Positions 1 through 4,938 of a stretch of 6,038 nt of DNA are shown here, piece after piece. Below the pieces are notes generated by a model. It saw only the letters and a program-made list of their open reading frames with translations, had not been told where the DNA came from and searched no databases. The stretch spans positions 1 to 6,038 of the forward strand of contig CADBTO010000378.1 in NCBI GenBank assembly GCA_902797565.1, written 5' to 3'. Source of the DNA: an uncultured Lachnospiraceae bacterium. Lineage in GTDB: Bacteria > Bacillota > Clostridia > Lachnospirales > Lachnospiraceae. A program made the position numbers and the translations under genes. Numbering within the stretch: position 1 is the first letter of the stretch; each line of letters begins with the position of its first letter.

Positions 1-266
1 CCCAGCTGGAGGAGGTGGGAGGGGGCGTTGGTTTTGCGGATATGGTCTTTGTACCGCGAAAAGCTTCCAGACGGTCACTGCTTGTCATTGAACTGAAAAA
101 AGATGCTTCCCCGGAGGAGGCCATTGCCCAGATCAAGGCGAAAAAATATTTCCAGCCATACCTGGCGCGGGAAGAGGAGATTTTGCTGATTGGCGTGGCA
201 TATGATTCTGCGGATCCGGACAAGCGGCATCGGTGCGTGATTGAAGAGGTGGAGCGGATCAATTAG
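1..266 (+). CDS. PD-(D/E)XK nuclease-like domain, C-terminal part of a protein cut by the window start
   Basis: Only the last 87 or so codons are visible, and the frame is open to the left edge, so the GTG at 15 is probably internal. The visible part fits the PD-(D/E)XK nuclease-like domain found at the C-terminus of AAA-ATPase-like proteins (PDDEXK_9/DUF1703 type). A G-F-A-D segment supplies the acidic residue, a beta-strand ending V-I-E-L-K supplies the E-x-K pair, and a helix follows with A-I-A-Q-I-K-x-K-x-Y. A last strand (ILLIGVAYD) and a charged tail end the protein. In this family an N-terminal ATPase module normally precedes the domain, but it would lie outside the window. The catalytic-type residues D, E and K are all present, so the domain is not obviously dead. 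The cellular role is unknown for most members. It converges on azlD, with 32 bp between the stop codons. Confidence 0.75.
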   Translation, partial: QLEEVGGGVGFADMVFVPRKASRRSLLVIELKKDASPEEAIAQIKAKKYFQPYLAREEEILLIGVAYDSADPDKRHRCVIEEVERIN

Positions 267-286
267 CGCGCGGGAACCGGCGCGCG
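267..286. terminator. Possible weak GC hairpin between convergent genes
   Basis: CGCGCG at 267-272 pairs with CGCGCG at 281-286, and GG at 273-274 can pair with CC at 277-278, leaving a two-base bulge. It occupies most of the gap between the nuclease-like gene and azlD. Neither side carries a convincing U-tract, so a terminator role is uncertain. No better terminator is visible for either gene. Confidence 0.3.
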
Positions 287-298
287 TGATTTGCCCGG

Positions 299-604
299 CT
301 AAAACAGCGCCAGGATGCGCTCTGTAACAAATACGGCAATACAAGCCGCCCCGGCGACGACGGGGAGGCTTTTTTTCTGCCAGCCCAGAAGTGCCGCGAT
401 TGCCAGCCCGGCAAGGGCGGACAGGAAGGAGCTGGTTGAGTAGAAGATCGAGGGGATGGTCATCGCCGTCAGGCAGGCATAGGGCACATAGCCCAGGAAG
501 CTGCGGATGAACGGGTTTTCAATCTTTTTCTGGAAGAGTACCAGGGGCAGCATACGGATCAGGTAGGTTGTGATCGCCATCGCTGCGATGTATGTATATA
601 TCAT
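299..604 (-). CDS. azlD: AzlD-type branched-chain amino-acid exporter, small subunit
   Basis: This is a 101-residue, very hydrophobic protein with about four predicted membrane segments. It begins MIYTYIAAMAITTYLIRMLP, which matches the AzlD family opening: a first helix, then a T-Y-L-I-R-x-L-P turn, followed by a basic stretch (QKK). The family partners AzlC to export branched-chain amino acids and their analogues across the cytoplasmic membrane, and the ~100-residue length is usual. The ATG at 604 was chosen because it gives the family length and has AAAGGAG 7 bases upstream (612-618). The frame stays open upstream for 23 codons, to a GTG at 673 that overlaps the azlC stop as GTGA, and includes an ATG at 664 with AGGAGG 10 bases upstream. 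A longer form is therefore possible, but the extra residues do not resemble AzlD. It is the second gene of the azlC-azlD unit. Confidence 0.85.
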   Translation of the reverse strand: MIYTYIAAMAITTYLIRMLPLVLFQKKIENPFIRSFLGYVPYACLTAMTIPSIFYSTSSFLSALAGLAIAALLGWQKKSLPVVAGAACIAVFVTERILALF

Positions 605-610
605 AGGAAG

Positions 611-618
611 ACTCCTTT
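611..618 (-). promoter_or_regulatory. Ribosome binding site that decides the azlD start
   Basis: On the minus strand this reads AAAGGAGT and lies 7 bases before the ATG at 604. It supports 604 over the in-frame upstream candidates at 664 and 673. A second Shine-Dalgarno-like AGGAGG at 675-680 lies inside the end of azlC and would suit the 664 ATG. Confidence 0.65.
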
Positions 619-669
619 GTGCCGTTAGTCTGTGAGGTATCGCGTGCCCGCAAGGGGGGCGCATCCTGT

Positions 670-1428
670 TCACGCCTCCTGTTTTTCCGGGAAGAGGGCT
701 GCGCCAAGCGCGGATGCTGCAACCGTGCAGATAATGATCTTGAAGCCGCTGGAAATCCCGTTCAAAACCGGTGCGTAGGAGAAGAGCAGCGAAAGCAGCA
801 GGGCGATCAGGACAACGATCCGGACGGGGTGCTGCTCCCGTGCAGGAGGCAGTACGATTGCCACAAACATGCCATACAGTGCAACCCCAAGGGCAGAAAG
901 TACGGATGCAGGCAGCAGCTGCCCGCTGGCTGCGCCAATGATTGTACCAGCTGTCCAGGACAGCACGGGAAAAATTTCCAGCCCCATCATATAGGGGAAG
1001 CTGGGCTGCTCTTTCCGCGAAACTGCGACCGCGAAGATTTCATCCGTATTGGCGAACGCGATGGCAAGCCGCCGGAAGGTGCCGATGCCAAACAGCCGCT
1101 GGGACAGGGACAGGCTCATCAGCCCGTAGCGCAGGTTGATGACCAGCTGGGTCAGGATGAGTTCAAGCAGTCCCGCGTGTTCCGCAATCAGGGTCAGGCC
1201 GGCGAACTGCCCGGCACTTGTGACGTTCGTGATCGAGATCAGGCCTGCAAGCAGCGGCGAAAGCCCTTCTTTGGCAGCAAGGATCCCGAAGGAGAAGCTG
1301 ACAGAAAAGTATCCAGCCGCGATCGGGAGGCTGCCCACAAAGCCTTCCCGGATTTCCTGCCGGAGATCTGGCCGATTTGTTTTCGTGTGTTTTTCTTTGC
1401 TTGTTTGTTCTGTTTTTGTATGTCTCAT
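670..1428 (-). CDS. azlC: AzlC-type branched-chain amino-acid exporter, large subunit
   Basis: This 252-residue integral membrane protein is of AzlC family length. The family hallmark is clear from about residue 27: R-E-G-F-V-G-S-L-P-I-A-A-G-Y-F-S-V-S-F-S-F-G-I, followed by a helix pair containing S-A-G-Q-F-A-G. A conserved loop N-L-R-Y-G-L-M-S-L-S follows in the middle, then hydrophobic segments to the end. With AzlD it forms a cytoplasmic-membrane exporter of branched-chain amino acids; substrate specificity cannot be read from the sequence. The first ~26 residues are polar and rich in Lys and Thr (MRHTKTEQTSKEKHTK...) and are not typical of the family. The ATG at 1428 is the only good start before the conserved region. 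A near-consensus promoter ends only 9 bases upstream, so the mRNA leader should be almost absent. The stop codon lies 65 bp before the preferred azlD start. Confidence 0.9.
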   Translation of the reverse strand: MRHTKTEQTSKEKHTKTNRPDLRQEIREGFVGSLPIAAGYFSVSFSFGILAAKEGLSPLLAGLISITNVTSAGQFAGLTLIAEHAGLLELILTQLVINLRYGLMSLSLSQRLFGIGTFRRLAIAFANTDEIFAVAVSRKEQPSFPYMMGLEIFPVLSWTAGTIIGAASGQLLPASVLSALGVALYGMFVAIVLPPAREQHPVRIVVLIALLLSLLFSYAPVLNGISSGFKIIICTVAASALGAALFPEKQEA

Positions 1429-1437
1429 AATAGCCTT

Positions 1438-1466
1438 ATTCTAGGTGTTTTCCAATGCCCTGTCAA
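1438..1466 (-). promoter_or_regulatory. Sigma-A-type promoter of azlC-azlD
   Basis: On the minus strand there is a perfect -35 TTGACA (1466-1461), a 17-base spacer and a -10 TAGAAT (1443-1438). Transcription would start near 1431, about three bases before the azlC ATG at 1428. The only Shine-Dalgarno-like bases (AAGG, 1437-1434) then lie upstream of the start point. The promoter call rests on consensus match and spacing only. Confidence 0.7.
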
Positions 1467-1522
1467 TCGGAATCTTTGCCCGTTTTCACGAAAAAAATGT
1501 TCTGGTTTTTTTGCAGGATGTG

Positions 1523-1531
1523 TGGTAAGAT
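1523..1531 (+). promoter_or_regulatory. Weak extended -10 candidate for mscL
   Basis: TGG followed by TAAGAT resembles an extended -10 element (TGnTATAAT). The bases 17 upstream (1503-1508, TGGTTT) are a poor -35. If used, it gives a leader of about 100 bases before mscL. That leader contains a small inverted repeat, CCGGC/GCCGG, around 1548-1572. No better promoter is visible between 1429 and 1640. Confidence 0.3.
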
Positions 1532-1640
1532 AAATGCTGTTTGCAAACCGGCGCGGCGGGATGCTTTGCCGGCGAGCAGATGTACAGAAGTCATGAAGGG
1601 GGCTGCCTGGAAAGCAGTTCCGAAGAAAGGAGTATTTGTA

Positions 1641-2141
1641 ATGGCTGTAGATGTAAAAAGCATAGCCGGAAAGGGAGCGGGCTTTGCGAATGAGTTCCGT
1701 GAGTTCATCATGCGGGGGAATGTGCTGGATCTGGCGGTCGGTGTCATCATCGGCGGAGCATTCCAGTCCATCATCAATTCCCTGGTCAACGACATTATTA
1801 TGCCGGTGATTTCCGTGCTGACAGGCGGCATCGACTTTTCGAACTGGTTCATTTCGCTGGACGGCGGGACATACAAGACCCTGGCGCAGGCACAGGAAGC
1901 AGGGGCGGCAACCCTGGGGTATGGCGCATTCCTGACCGCTATCATCAATTTCCTGCTGATGGCGCTTGTGATCTTCTGCCTGGTGAAGACGCTGAACGGC
2001 ATTGCGGAAAAGGTGAAGAAGCAGGAAGAGGCAGCGCCGACGGAGAAAGAGTGCCCGTACTGCCTGTCCCAGATCCCGATCAAGGCAACCCGCTGCCCGC
2101 ACTGCACATCCCAGATCGAGAAGGAGAAAAGCAAAAAATAA
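1641..2141 (+). CDS. mscL: Large-conductance mechanosensitive channel MscL with a C-terminal zinc ribbon
   Basis: This 166-residue protein is a homopentameric membrane channel that opens under high membrane tension and vents solutes during hypo-osmotic shock. The MscL signature spans residues 19-55: [23 protein letters not shown], then [11 protein letters not shown]1 lies at about 28-48, the periplasmic loop at about 62-92, and TM2 at about 95-118 ([20 protein letters not shown]). After the cytoplasmic helix, where classical MscL ends, the protein continues into C138-P-Y-C141 and C152-P-H-C155, a rubredoxin-like zinc ribbon, and a Lys-rich tail. The ATG at 1641 has AAAGGAG 8 bases upstream (1626-1632). 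The in-frame extension back to 1455 looks like noise. It is monocistronic and converges on the AP2-type gene with an 8 bp gap. Confidence 0.95.
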   Translation: MAVDVKSIAGKGAGFANEFREFIMRGNVLDLAVGVIIGGAFQSIINSLVNDIIMPVISVLTGGIDFSNWFISLDGGTYKTLAQAQEAGAATLGYGAFLTAIINFLLMALVIFCLVKTLNGIAEKVKKQEEAAPTEKECPYCLSQIPIKATRCPHCTSQIEKEKSKK

Positions 2142-2158
2142 AAGAAATATTATTTTTT
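2133..2158. repeat. AT-only inverted repeat over both stop codons
   Basis: AAAAAATAA (2133-2141) and TTATTTTTT (2150-2158) form a perfect 9-base inverted repeat. It arises because both convergent genes end with Lys-Lys-TAA written as AAA AAA TAA. It could fold only weakly in RNA. No G/C-rich stem precedes a U-tract for the minus-strand gene here. Confidence 0.6.
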
Positions 2159-2953
2159 GAAATCCGATATATAATCTAAGTATTTTTTTGGGAGATCTAT
2201 TCTGGAATAAATCTCCCAATATTGTTTTTTGTCATATTCCAGGATATAATTCTGAATGAAATTCTTGTCAATTCCTGCTGCAGCCGCGGCATCTGCGGCT
2301 TTATTATAGGCGGTGGCGGCTTCGCTGTCCGTTTCGTATCTTCCCAGCAGGAAATCCCCCACGATGTGGATCCGGGCTTCATGCCATTGCTTGCCGGGAG
2401 ACTCTTTCATCTGGACGCCATGGTATTTGTTGATGACGATGACGTTTGAGTAGCGCAGGTCCAGAGGATCCCCGTTCGCGAAACGGTAGTCCCGTCCGGA
2501 AACGGCGAAGTTCTTGATGCCGTAGCGGGCAAGGATGCCGTATTGCATGCCGTAATCGTTGACATAGAGATGCCCGCCCCGCCGCAGGATGCGGTGGGAG
2601 GAATAATAGAATAAATCGTCATTGTCGAATTTCAGCTCGCCATAGCCGCTTAAGAAATAAGAGAAGTAGCCCTTGCGCAGATAAATGGGGGTTTTGAAAT
2701 ACAGACCGTTGTCCCGGTGGTTTAACAAAGAGATAACTTTATCGTCCGAAAGTGCATGAATATAGGTGCTATAATTTAGAATGTCGATTTTATTTTCTTG
2801 ATAAATCCTGTTTGCTTCCTGGTATGCCTGCAGTGCGGGCTCTTTCTCACGAAAACTGCCGAGGCTGATGTGCTTCCCGTTTTTTGATATGCTGACCCGG
2901 TAGCTGGGCGTTCCGTTTTTTTGTGTGGTTTCGTATACTCCCCGTGGCTCCAT
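2150..2953 (-). CDS. Stand-alone protein with two AP2-like domains and a degenerate HNH-like core
   Basis: The protein has 267 residues. Residues 4-50 match an AP2-like DNA-binding domain: R-G-V-Y, then S-Y-R-V-S-I, N-G-K-x-I-x-L-G-S-F and A-x-x-A-Y-x-E-A. Residues 178-225 form a second one: H-G-V-Q, H-E-A-R-I, L-G-R-Y-x-T and E-A-A-T-A-Y-N-K-A-A. Between them, residues 105-175 resemble the HNH homing-endonuclease core, ending in N-G-D-P-L-D-L-R-Y-S-N-V. The His normally just before NGD is replaced by Phe158, so nuclease activity is doubtful and a DNA-binding role is more likely (inference). The ATG at 2953 has GGGAG 10 bases upstream (2964-2968) and lies about 34 bases after the predicted transcript start. 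The in-frame TTG at 3022 is the -35 box, not a start. No intron, repeat or mobile element surrounds the gene. The target is unknown; the adjacent thrC unit is an obvious candidate. Confidence 0.8.
   Translation of the reverse strand: MEPRGVYETTQKNGTPSYRVSISKNGKHISLGSFREKEPALQAYQEANRIYQENKIDILNYSTYIHALSDDKVISLLNHRDNGLYFKTPIYLRKGYFSYFLSGYGELKFDNDDLFYYSSHRILRRGGHLYVNDYGMQYGILARYGIKNFAVSGRDYRFANGDPLDLRYSNVIVINKYHGVQMKESPGKQWHEARIHIVGDFLLGRYETDSEAATAYNKAADAAAAAGIDKNFIQNYILEYDKKQYWEIYSRIDLPKKYLDYISDFKK
2188..2231 (+). terminator. Likely mscL terminator inside the convergent AP2-type gene
   Basis: TTGGGAGAT (2188-2196) pairs perfectly with ATCTCCCAA (2211-2219), and ATTC/GAAT can pair inside the 14-base loop. 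A U-rich run follows on the plus strand, with six T at 2225-2230. It lies 47 bases after the mscL stop and within the last codons of the opposite gene. On the minus strand it is followed by an A-run, so it should act only in the plus direction. Confidence 0.5.
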
Positions 2954-2977
2954 GTTGACATTGCTCCCTTTTTGGTC

Positions 2978-3006
2978 TTGAAATTGCGTTCTTATTGTAA
3001 TAGAAT
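2978..3006 (+). promoter_or_regulatory. Promoter of the small-protein/thrC operon
   Basis: TTGAAA (2978-2983), a 17-base spacer and TAGAAT (3001-3006) give a strong sigma-A-type promoter. The predicted start is near 3013, leaving a leader of about 46 bases before the ATG at 3059. No T-box or other long leader fits in that space. It overlaps the opposing promoter of the AP2-type gene base for base. Confidence 0.65.
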
Positions 3007-3022
3007 CAAAGGTGGTAGTCAA
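2994..3022 (-). promoter_or_regulatory. Promoter of the AP2-type gene
   Basis: On the minus strand TTGACT (3022-3017), a 17-base spacer and TACAAT (2999-2994) form a strong sigma-A-type promoter. The predicted start is near 2987, about 34 bases before the ATG at 2953. Its -10 falls in the spacer of the plus-strand promoter and vice versa. Confidence 0.65.
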
Positions 3023-3044
3023 GGAGAATCTGTCTGGAGGCCAG

Positions 3045-3049
3045 GGAGG
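3045..3049 (+). promoter_or_regulatory. Ribosome binding site of the small protein upstream of thrC
   Basis: GGAGG within GGGAGGAG lies 9 bases before the ATG at 3059. It is the strongest translation signal in the leader and supports this short reading frame being translated. The longer in-frame extension back to 2921 would start inside the AP2-type gene and upstream of the promoter. Confidence 0.6.
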
Positions 3050-3058
3050 AGTGGTGCA

Positions 3059-3217
3059 ATGACGATGCTGGAAACTTCCAGGTTCATCCGGGGCCTTCGG
3101 GCGATGGGATGGAGTGCAGGGCAGATCAATGATTTCATCCTGTATATTGCGGATGGATATGAAGGGAATCAGAAAATAAACGAGAATGCGGATGAGGAGG
3201 AAAGAGAAGGATTATGA
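3059..3217 (+). CDS. Small unknown protein, translationally coupled to thrC
   Basis: This is a 52-residue protein I do not recognise. It begins MTMLETSRFIRGLRAMGWSA and continues with an acidic, Asn/Glu-rich tail (ENADEEEREGL). The middle reads as two short amphipathic helices, S-R-F-I-R-G-L-R-A-M and I-N-D-F-I-L-Y-I-A-D, with a helix-breaking G-W-S between. No signal peptide, membrane segment or cysteine is present, so a cytosolic protein is expected. The ATG at 3059 has GGAGG 9 bases upstream (3045-3049); a second ATG two codons later is less well spaced. Its stop overlaps the thrC start as ATGA (3214-3217), so ribosomes can pass directly to thrC. It shares the promoter at 2978-3006. A role linked to threonine synthesis is only an inference from position. 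It could instead be a translated leader whose main job is to feed thrC. Confidence 0.6.
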   Translation: MTMLETSRFIRGLRAMGWSAGQINDFILYIADGYEGNQKINENADEEEREGL

Positions 3218-4704
3218 GTAACGTAATGTACGCAAGTACCAGGAACCAGGAACAGAAAATCACGGCATCCCAGGCAGTGCTGCAGGGGCTTGCGCCGGAC
3301 GGAGGGCTGTATGTACCGGACCATATCCCGGCGCTGGATGTTTCGCTTGCGCAGCTGGCAAAGATGGATTACCGGCAGGTGGCATATGAAGTGATGAAGC
3401 TGCTGCTTTCGGATTATACGGAAGAGGAGCTGAAGCATTGTATCCATGCGGCTTATGACGAAAAGTTTGACGATGCGCGGATTGCGCCGCTGCGGGAAGC
3501 GGATGGCGTGCAGTATCTGGAACTCTTCCATGGGAAGACGATTGCGTTCAAAGATATGGCATTGTCTATTCTGCCCCACCTTCTTACGACGGCAGCGAAG
3601 AAGAACGGGGTGTCCGATGAGATCGTGATCCTGACCGCAACATCCGGGGATACCGGGAAGGCGGCGATGGCTGGCTTTGCGGATGTTCCGGGAACCCGGA
3701 TTGTGGTGTTTTATCCGAAGGACGGGGTTTCGGATATTCAGAAAAAGCAGATGGTGACCCAGCAGGGAGACAATACCTGTGTGATCGGGATTGACGGGAA
3801 CTTTGACGAGGCGCAGTCCGGCGTCAAACGGATGTTCGGTGATGCGGCGATGAAAGAGGAGCTGGCGGCGAAGGGCTTCCGTTTCTCTTCGGCAAACTCC
3901 ATCAATATCGGGCGTCTGGTGCCGCAGGTGGTGTATTATGTCTATGCGTATACACGCCTGCTTGCGGAAGGGAAAATTGCAGACGGGGATCTTCTGGACA
4001 TCGTTGTGCCGACCGGTAATTTCGGGAACATCCTGGCGGCGCATTACGCGAAGCAGATGGGGCTGCCAGTTGGAACCCTGGTTTGCGCGTCGAACGAGAA
4101 CAAGGTGCTCTATGACTTCTTTTCCACGGGCGTGTATGACAAGAACCGCCAGTTCCACCTGACCAGTTCGCCTTCGATGGACATCCTGATTTCCAGCAAC
4201 CTGGAACGGCTGATCTTCGAGAGCACGGGCAAAGATGACGGGAAGACGCGGGAATTGATGGAAGGGCTTGCGCGGGATGGGAAATACGAAGTGACACCGG
4301 ATATGCGGGAAAAGCTGGCGGGATTCTATGGGAATTATGCCAGTGAGGAAGAGACAGCGGCAAAGATCCGGGATCTGTATGAGAAGACGGGCTATGTCAT
4401 TGACACGCATACAGCGGTTGCGGCGGCAGTGTATGACAAATACCGGGCAGATCAGGGCAGCGGGCGTCCGGTCGTCCTGGCGTCTACGGCAAGCCCCTAC
4501 AAGTTCTCACGGGCTGTCATGGCTGCGCTGGGGAAGGGCGACGATGCGCTTTCGGACCTGGAGCTGACGGAAAAGCTCTCTGAGGTCTCCGGCGTGCCGC
4601 TTCCGCCTGCGATCCTGGAACTGAAGAGCGCTCCGGTGCGGCATGAAGGAATCTGCGGTGTGGAGCAGATGCCGGAGATGGTGCGGGCGTTTTTGCAGAA
4701 ATAA
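3214..4704 (+). CDS. thrC: Threonine synthase
   Basis: This 496-residue cytosolic enzyme uses pyridoxal phosphate to convert O-phospho-L-homoserine and water into L-threonine and phosphate, the last step of threonine synthesis. The N-terminus has the family opening Y-A-S-T-R (6-10) and G-L-A-P-D-G-G-L-Y-V-P (25-35). The cofactor lysine is K113 in F-H-G-K-T-I-A-F-K-D. Further landmarks are T-S-G-D-T-G-K-A (143-150), S-A-N-S-I-N-I-G-R-L (227-236) and the glycine-rich P-T-G-N-F-G-N (266-272). A late V-L-A-S-T-A-S-P-Y-K-F-S motif completes the fold. The length is right for the longer threonine synthase subfamily, and no frameshift is seen. The ATG at 3214 overlaps the upstream stop (ATGA), with GAGAAGG 3 bases and GAGGAGG 13 bases upstream. 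The ATG at 3226 is an alternative start. The homoserine kinase and dehydrogenase genes are not in the window. A strong terminator follows. Confidence 0.97.
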   Translation: MSNVMYASTRNQEQKITASQAVLQGLAPDGGLYVPDHIPALDVSLAQLAKMDYRQVAYEVMKLLLSDYTEEELKHCIHAAYDEKFDDARIAPLREADGVQYLELFHGKTIAFKDMALSILPHLLTTAAKKNGVSDEIVILTATSGDTGKAAMAGFADVPGTRIVVFYPKDGVSDIQKKQMVTQQGDNTCVIGIDGNFDEAQSGVKRMFGDAAMKEELAAKGFRFSSANSINIGRLVPQVVYYVYAYTRLLAEGKIADGDLLDIVVPTGNFGNILAAHYAKQMGLPVGTLVCASNENKVLYDFFSTGVYDKNRQFHLTSSPSMDILISSNLERLIFESTGKDDGKTRELMEGLARDGKYEVTPDMREKLAGFYGNYASEEETAAKIRDLYEKTGYVIDTHTAVAAAVYDKYRADQGSGRPVVLASTASPYKFSRAVMAALGKGDDALSDLELTEKLSEVSGVPLPPAILELKSAPVRHEGICGVEQMPEMVRAFLQK

Positions 4705-4715
4705 AAGAGAGTGAC

Positions 4716-4735
4716 GGGCCGCGCCGGCGTGGCCC
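4716..4735. repeat. Hairpin A, directly after thrC
   Basis: GGGCCGCG (4716-4723) pairs with CGTGGCCC (4728-4735) through one G-U pair, with a four-base CCGG loop. It is not followed by a U-tract. It is the first of six consecutive hairpins in the thrC/CheX intergenic region and could protect the thrC mRNA end or assist the following terminator. Confidence 0.5.
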
Positions 4736-4745
4736 AGTGCATAAC

Positions 4746-4781
4746 AAAAAAGCCCCCCCTGCAGATGCAGGGGGGCTTTTT
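4746..4781. terminator. Strong bidirectional terminator between thrC and the CheX-type gene
   Basis: AGCCCCCCCTGCA (4751-4763) pairs with TGCAGGGGGGCT (4766-4777) with one bulged C. It is flanked by an A-run on the left (4746-4751) and a T-run on the right (4777-4781). The A and T runs give a U-tract on both strands, so it can end thrC transcripts (plus) and CheX-type transcripts (minus). It lies about 45 bases after the thrC stop and about 160 bases after the CheX-type stop. Confidence 0.9.
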
Positions 4782-4791
4782 ATATGGCGTG

Positions 4792-4815
4792 GTGTGCCGG
4801 CAGAACCGGGCGCAC
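4792..4815. repeat. Hairpin C
   Basis: GTGTGCCGG (4792-4800) pairs with CCGGGCGCAC (4806-4815) using one wobble pair and one bulged base, with the loop CAGAA. It belongs to the hairpin series of this intergenic region and has no other visible role. Confidence 0.45.
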
Positions 4816-4817
4816 AG

Positions 4818-4842
4818 CGAGCAGGGGGCAATCCCCTGCTCG
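4818..4842. repeat. Hairpin D, first copy of the CGAGCAGGG stem
   Basis: CGAGCAGGGG (4818-4827) and CCCCTGCTCG (4833-4842) form a perfect 10 bp stem with a five-base loop. On the plus strand ATTTTATC follows, a poor U-tract. The outer nine pairs are identical to those of the hairpin at 4902-4930, while the inner part differs but still pairs. Confidence 0.75.
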
Positions 4843-4853
4843 ATTTTATCACA

Positions 4854-4896
4854 GAGCCGCCGTCAGGAAAATGCCGGAAAAGCCGGCCGGCGGCTC
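4854..4896. repeat. Hairpin E, nested stem between the two repeat copies
   Basis: GAGCCGCCG (4854-4862) and CGGCGGCTC (4888-4896) form a perfect 9 bp outer stem. Inside it GCCGG (4873-4877) pairs with CCGGC (4883-4887) around AAAAG. The inner stem abuts the outer stem on the 3' side, leaving a ten-base bulge on the 5' side. Confidence 0.65.
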
Positions 4897-4901
4897 GTGG
4901 G

Positions 4902-4930
4902 CGAGCAGGGAGTTTTCGACTCCCTGCTCG
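4902..4930. repeat. Hairpin F, second copy of the CGAGCAGGG stem
   Basis: CGAGCAGGGAGT (4902-4913) and ACTCCCTGCTCG (4919-4930) form a perfect 12 bp stem with a five-base loop TTTCG. It ends 8 bases from the CheX-type stop codon, so it starts that gene's 3' untranslated region. There is no U-tract on either side, so it is not a classical terminator. Confidence 0.75.
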
Positions 4931-4938
4931 ATCAATAT

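Noticed and set aside
619..1533. Plus-strand open frame of 304 codons opposite azlC
   Set aside because: It is antisense to a clear AzlC coding region, its composition (Cys, Arg, Gln-rich) is that of a shadow frame, and there is no credible ribosome site.
1425..2219. Minus-strand open frames of 264 and 223 codons opposite mscL
   Set aside because: Both are shadows of the unmistakable mscL gene, show no family resemblance, and run through the mscL promoter region.
2955..2960. TTGACA on the plus strand as a promoter -35
   Set aside because: No -10-like hexamer lies 16-18 bases downstream; the hexamer there is itself the TTGAAA -35 of the accepted promoter.
2954..3022. TTG at 3022 as start of the AP2-type gene
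   Set aside because: That TTG is the -35 box of the gene's promoter, and the -10 lies inside the would-be coding part. The ATG at 2953 has a ribosome site.
3013..3058. T-box or threonine attenuator in front of thrC
   Set aside because: The leader is only about 46 bases, has no specifier stem, T-box motif or run of Thr/Ile codons, and no terminator hairpin.
3169..4410. Minus-strand open frame of 413 codons opposite thrC
   Set aside because: The protein is rich in His, Arg and Pro as expected from the reverse of a codon-biased gene, and thrC is certain on the other strand.
4818..4930. Repeated palindromes as a CRISPR array or integron attC sites
   Set aside because: There are only two copies with unlike inner parts, no regular spacer, no cas genes, and no integrase or cassette structure.
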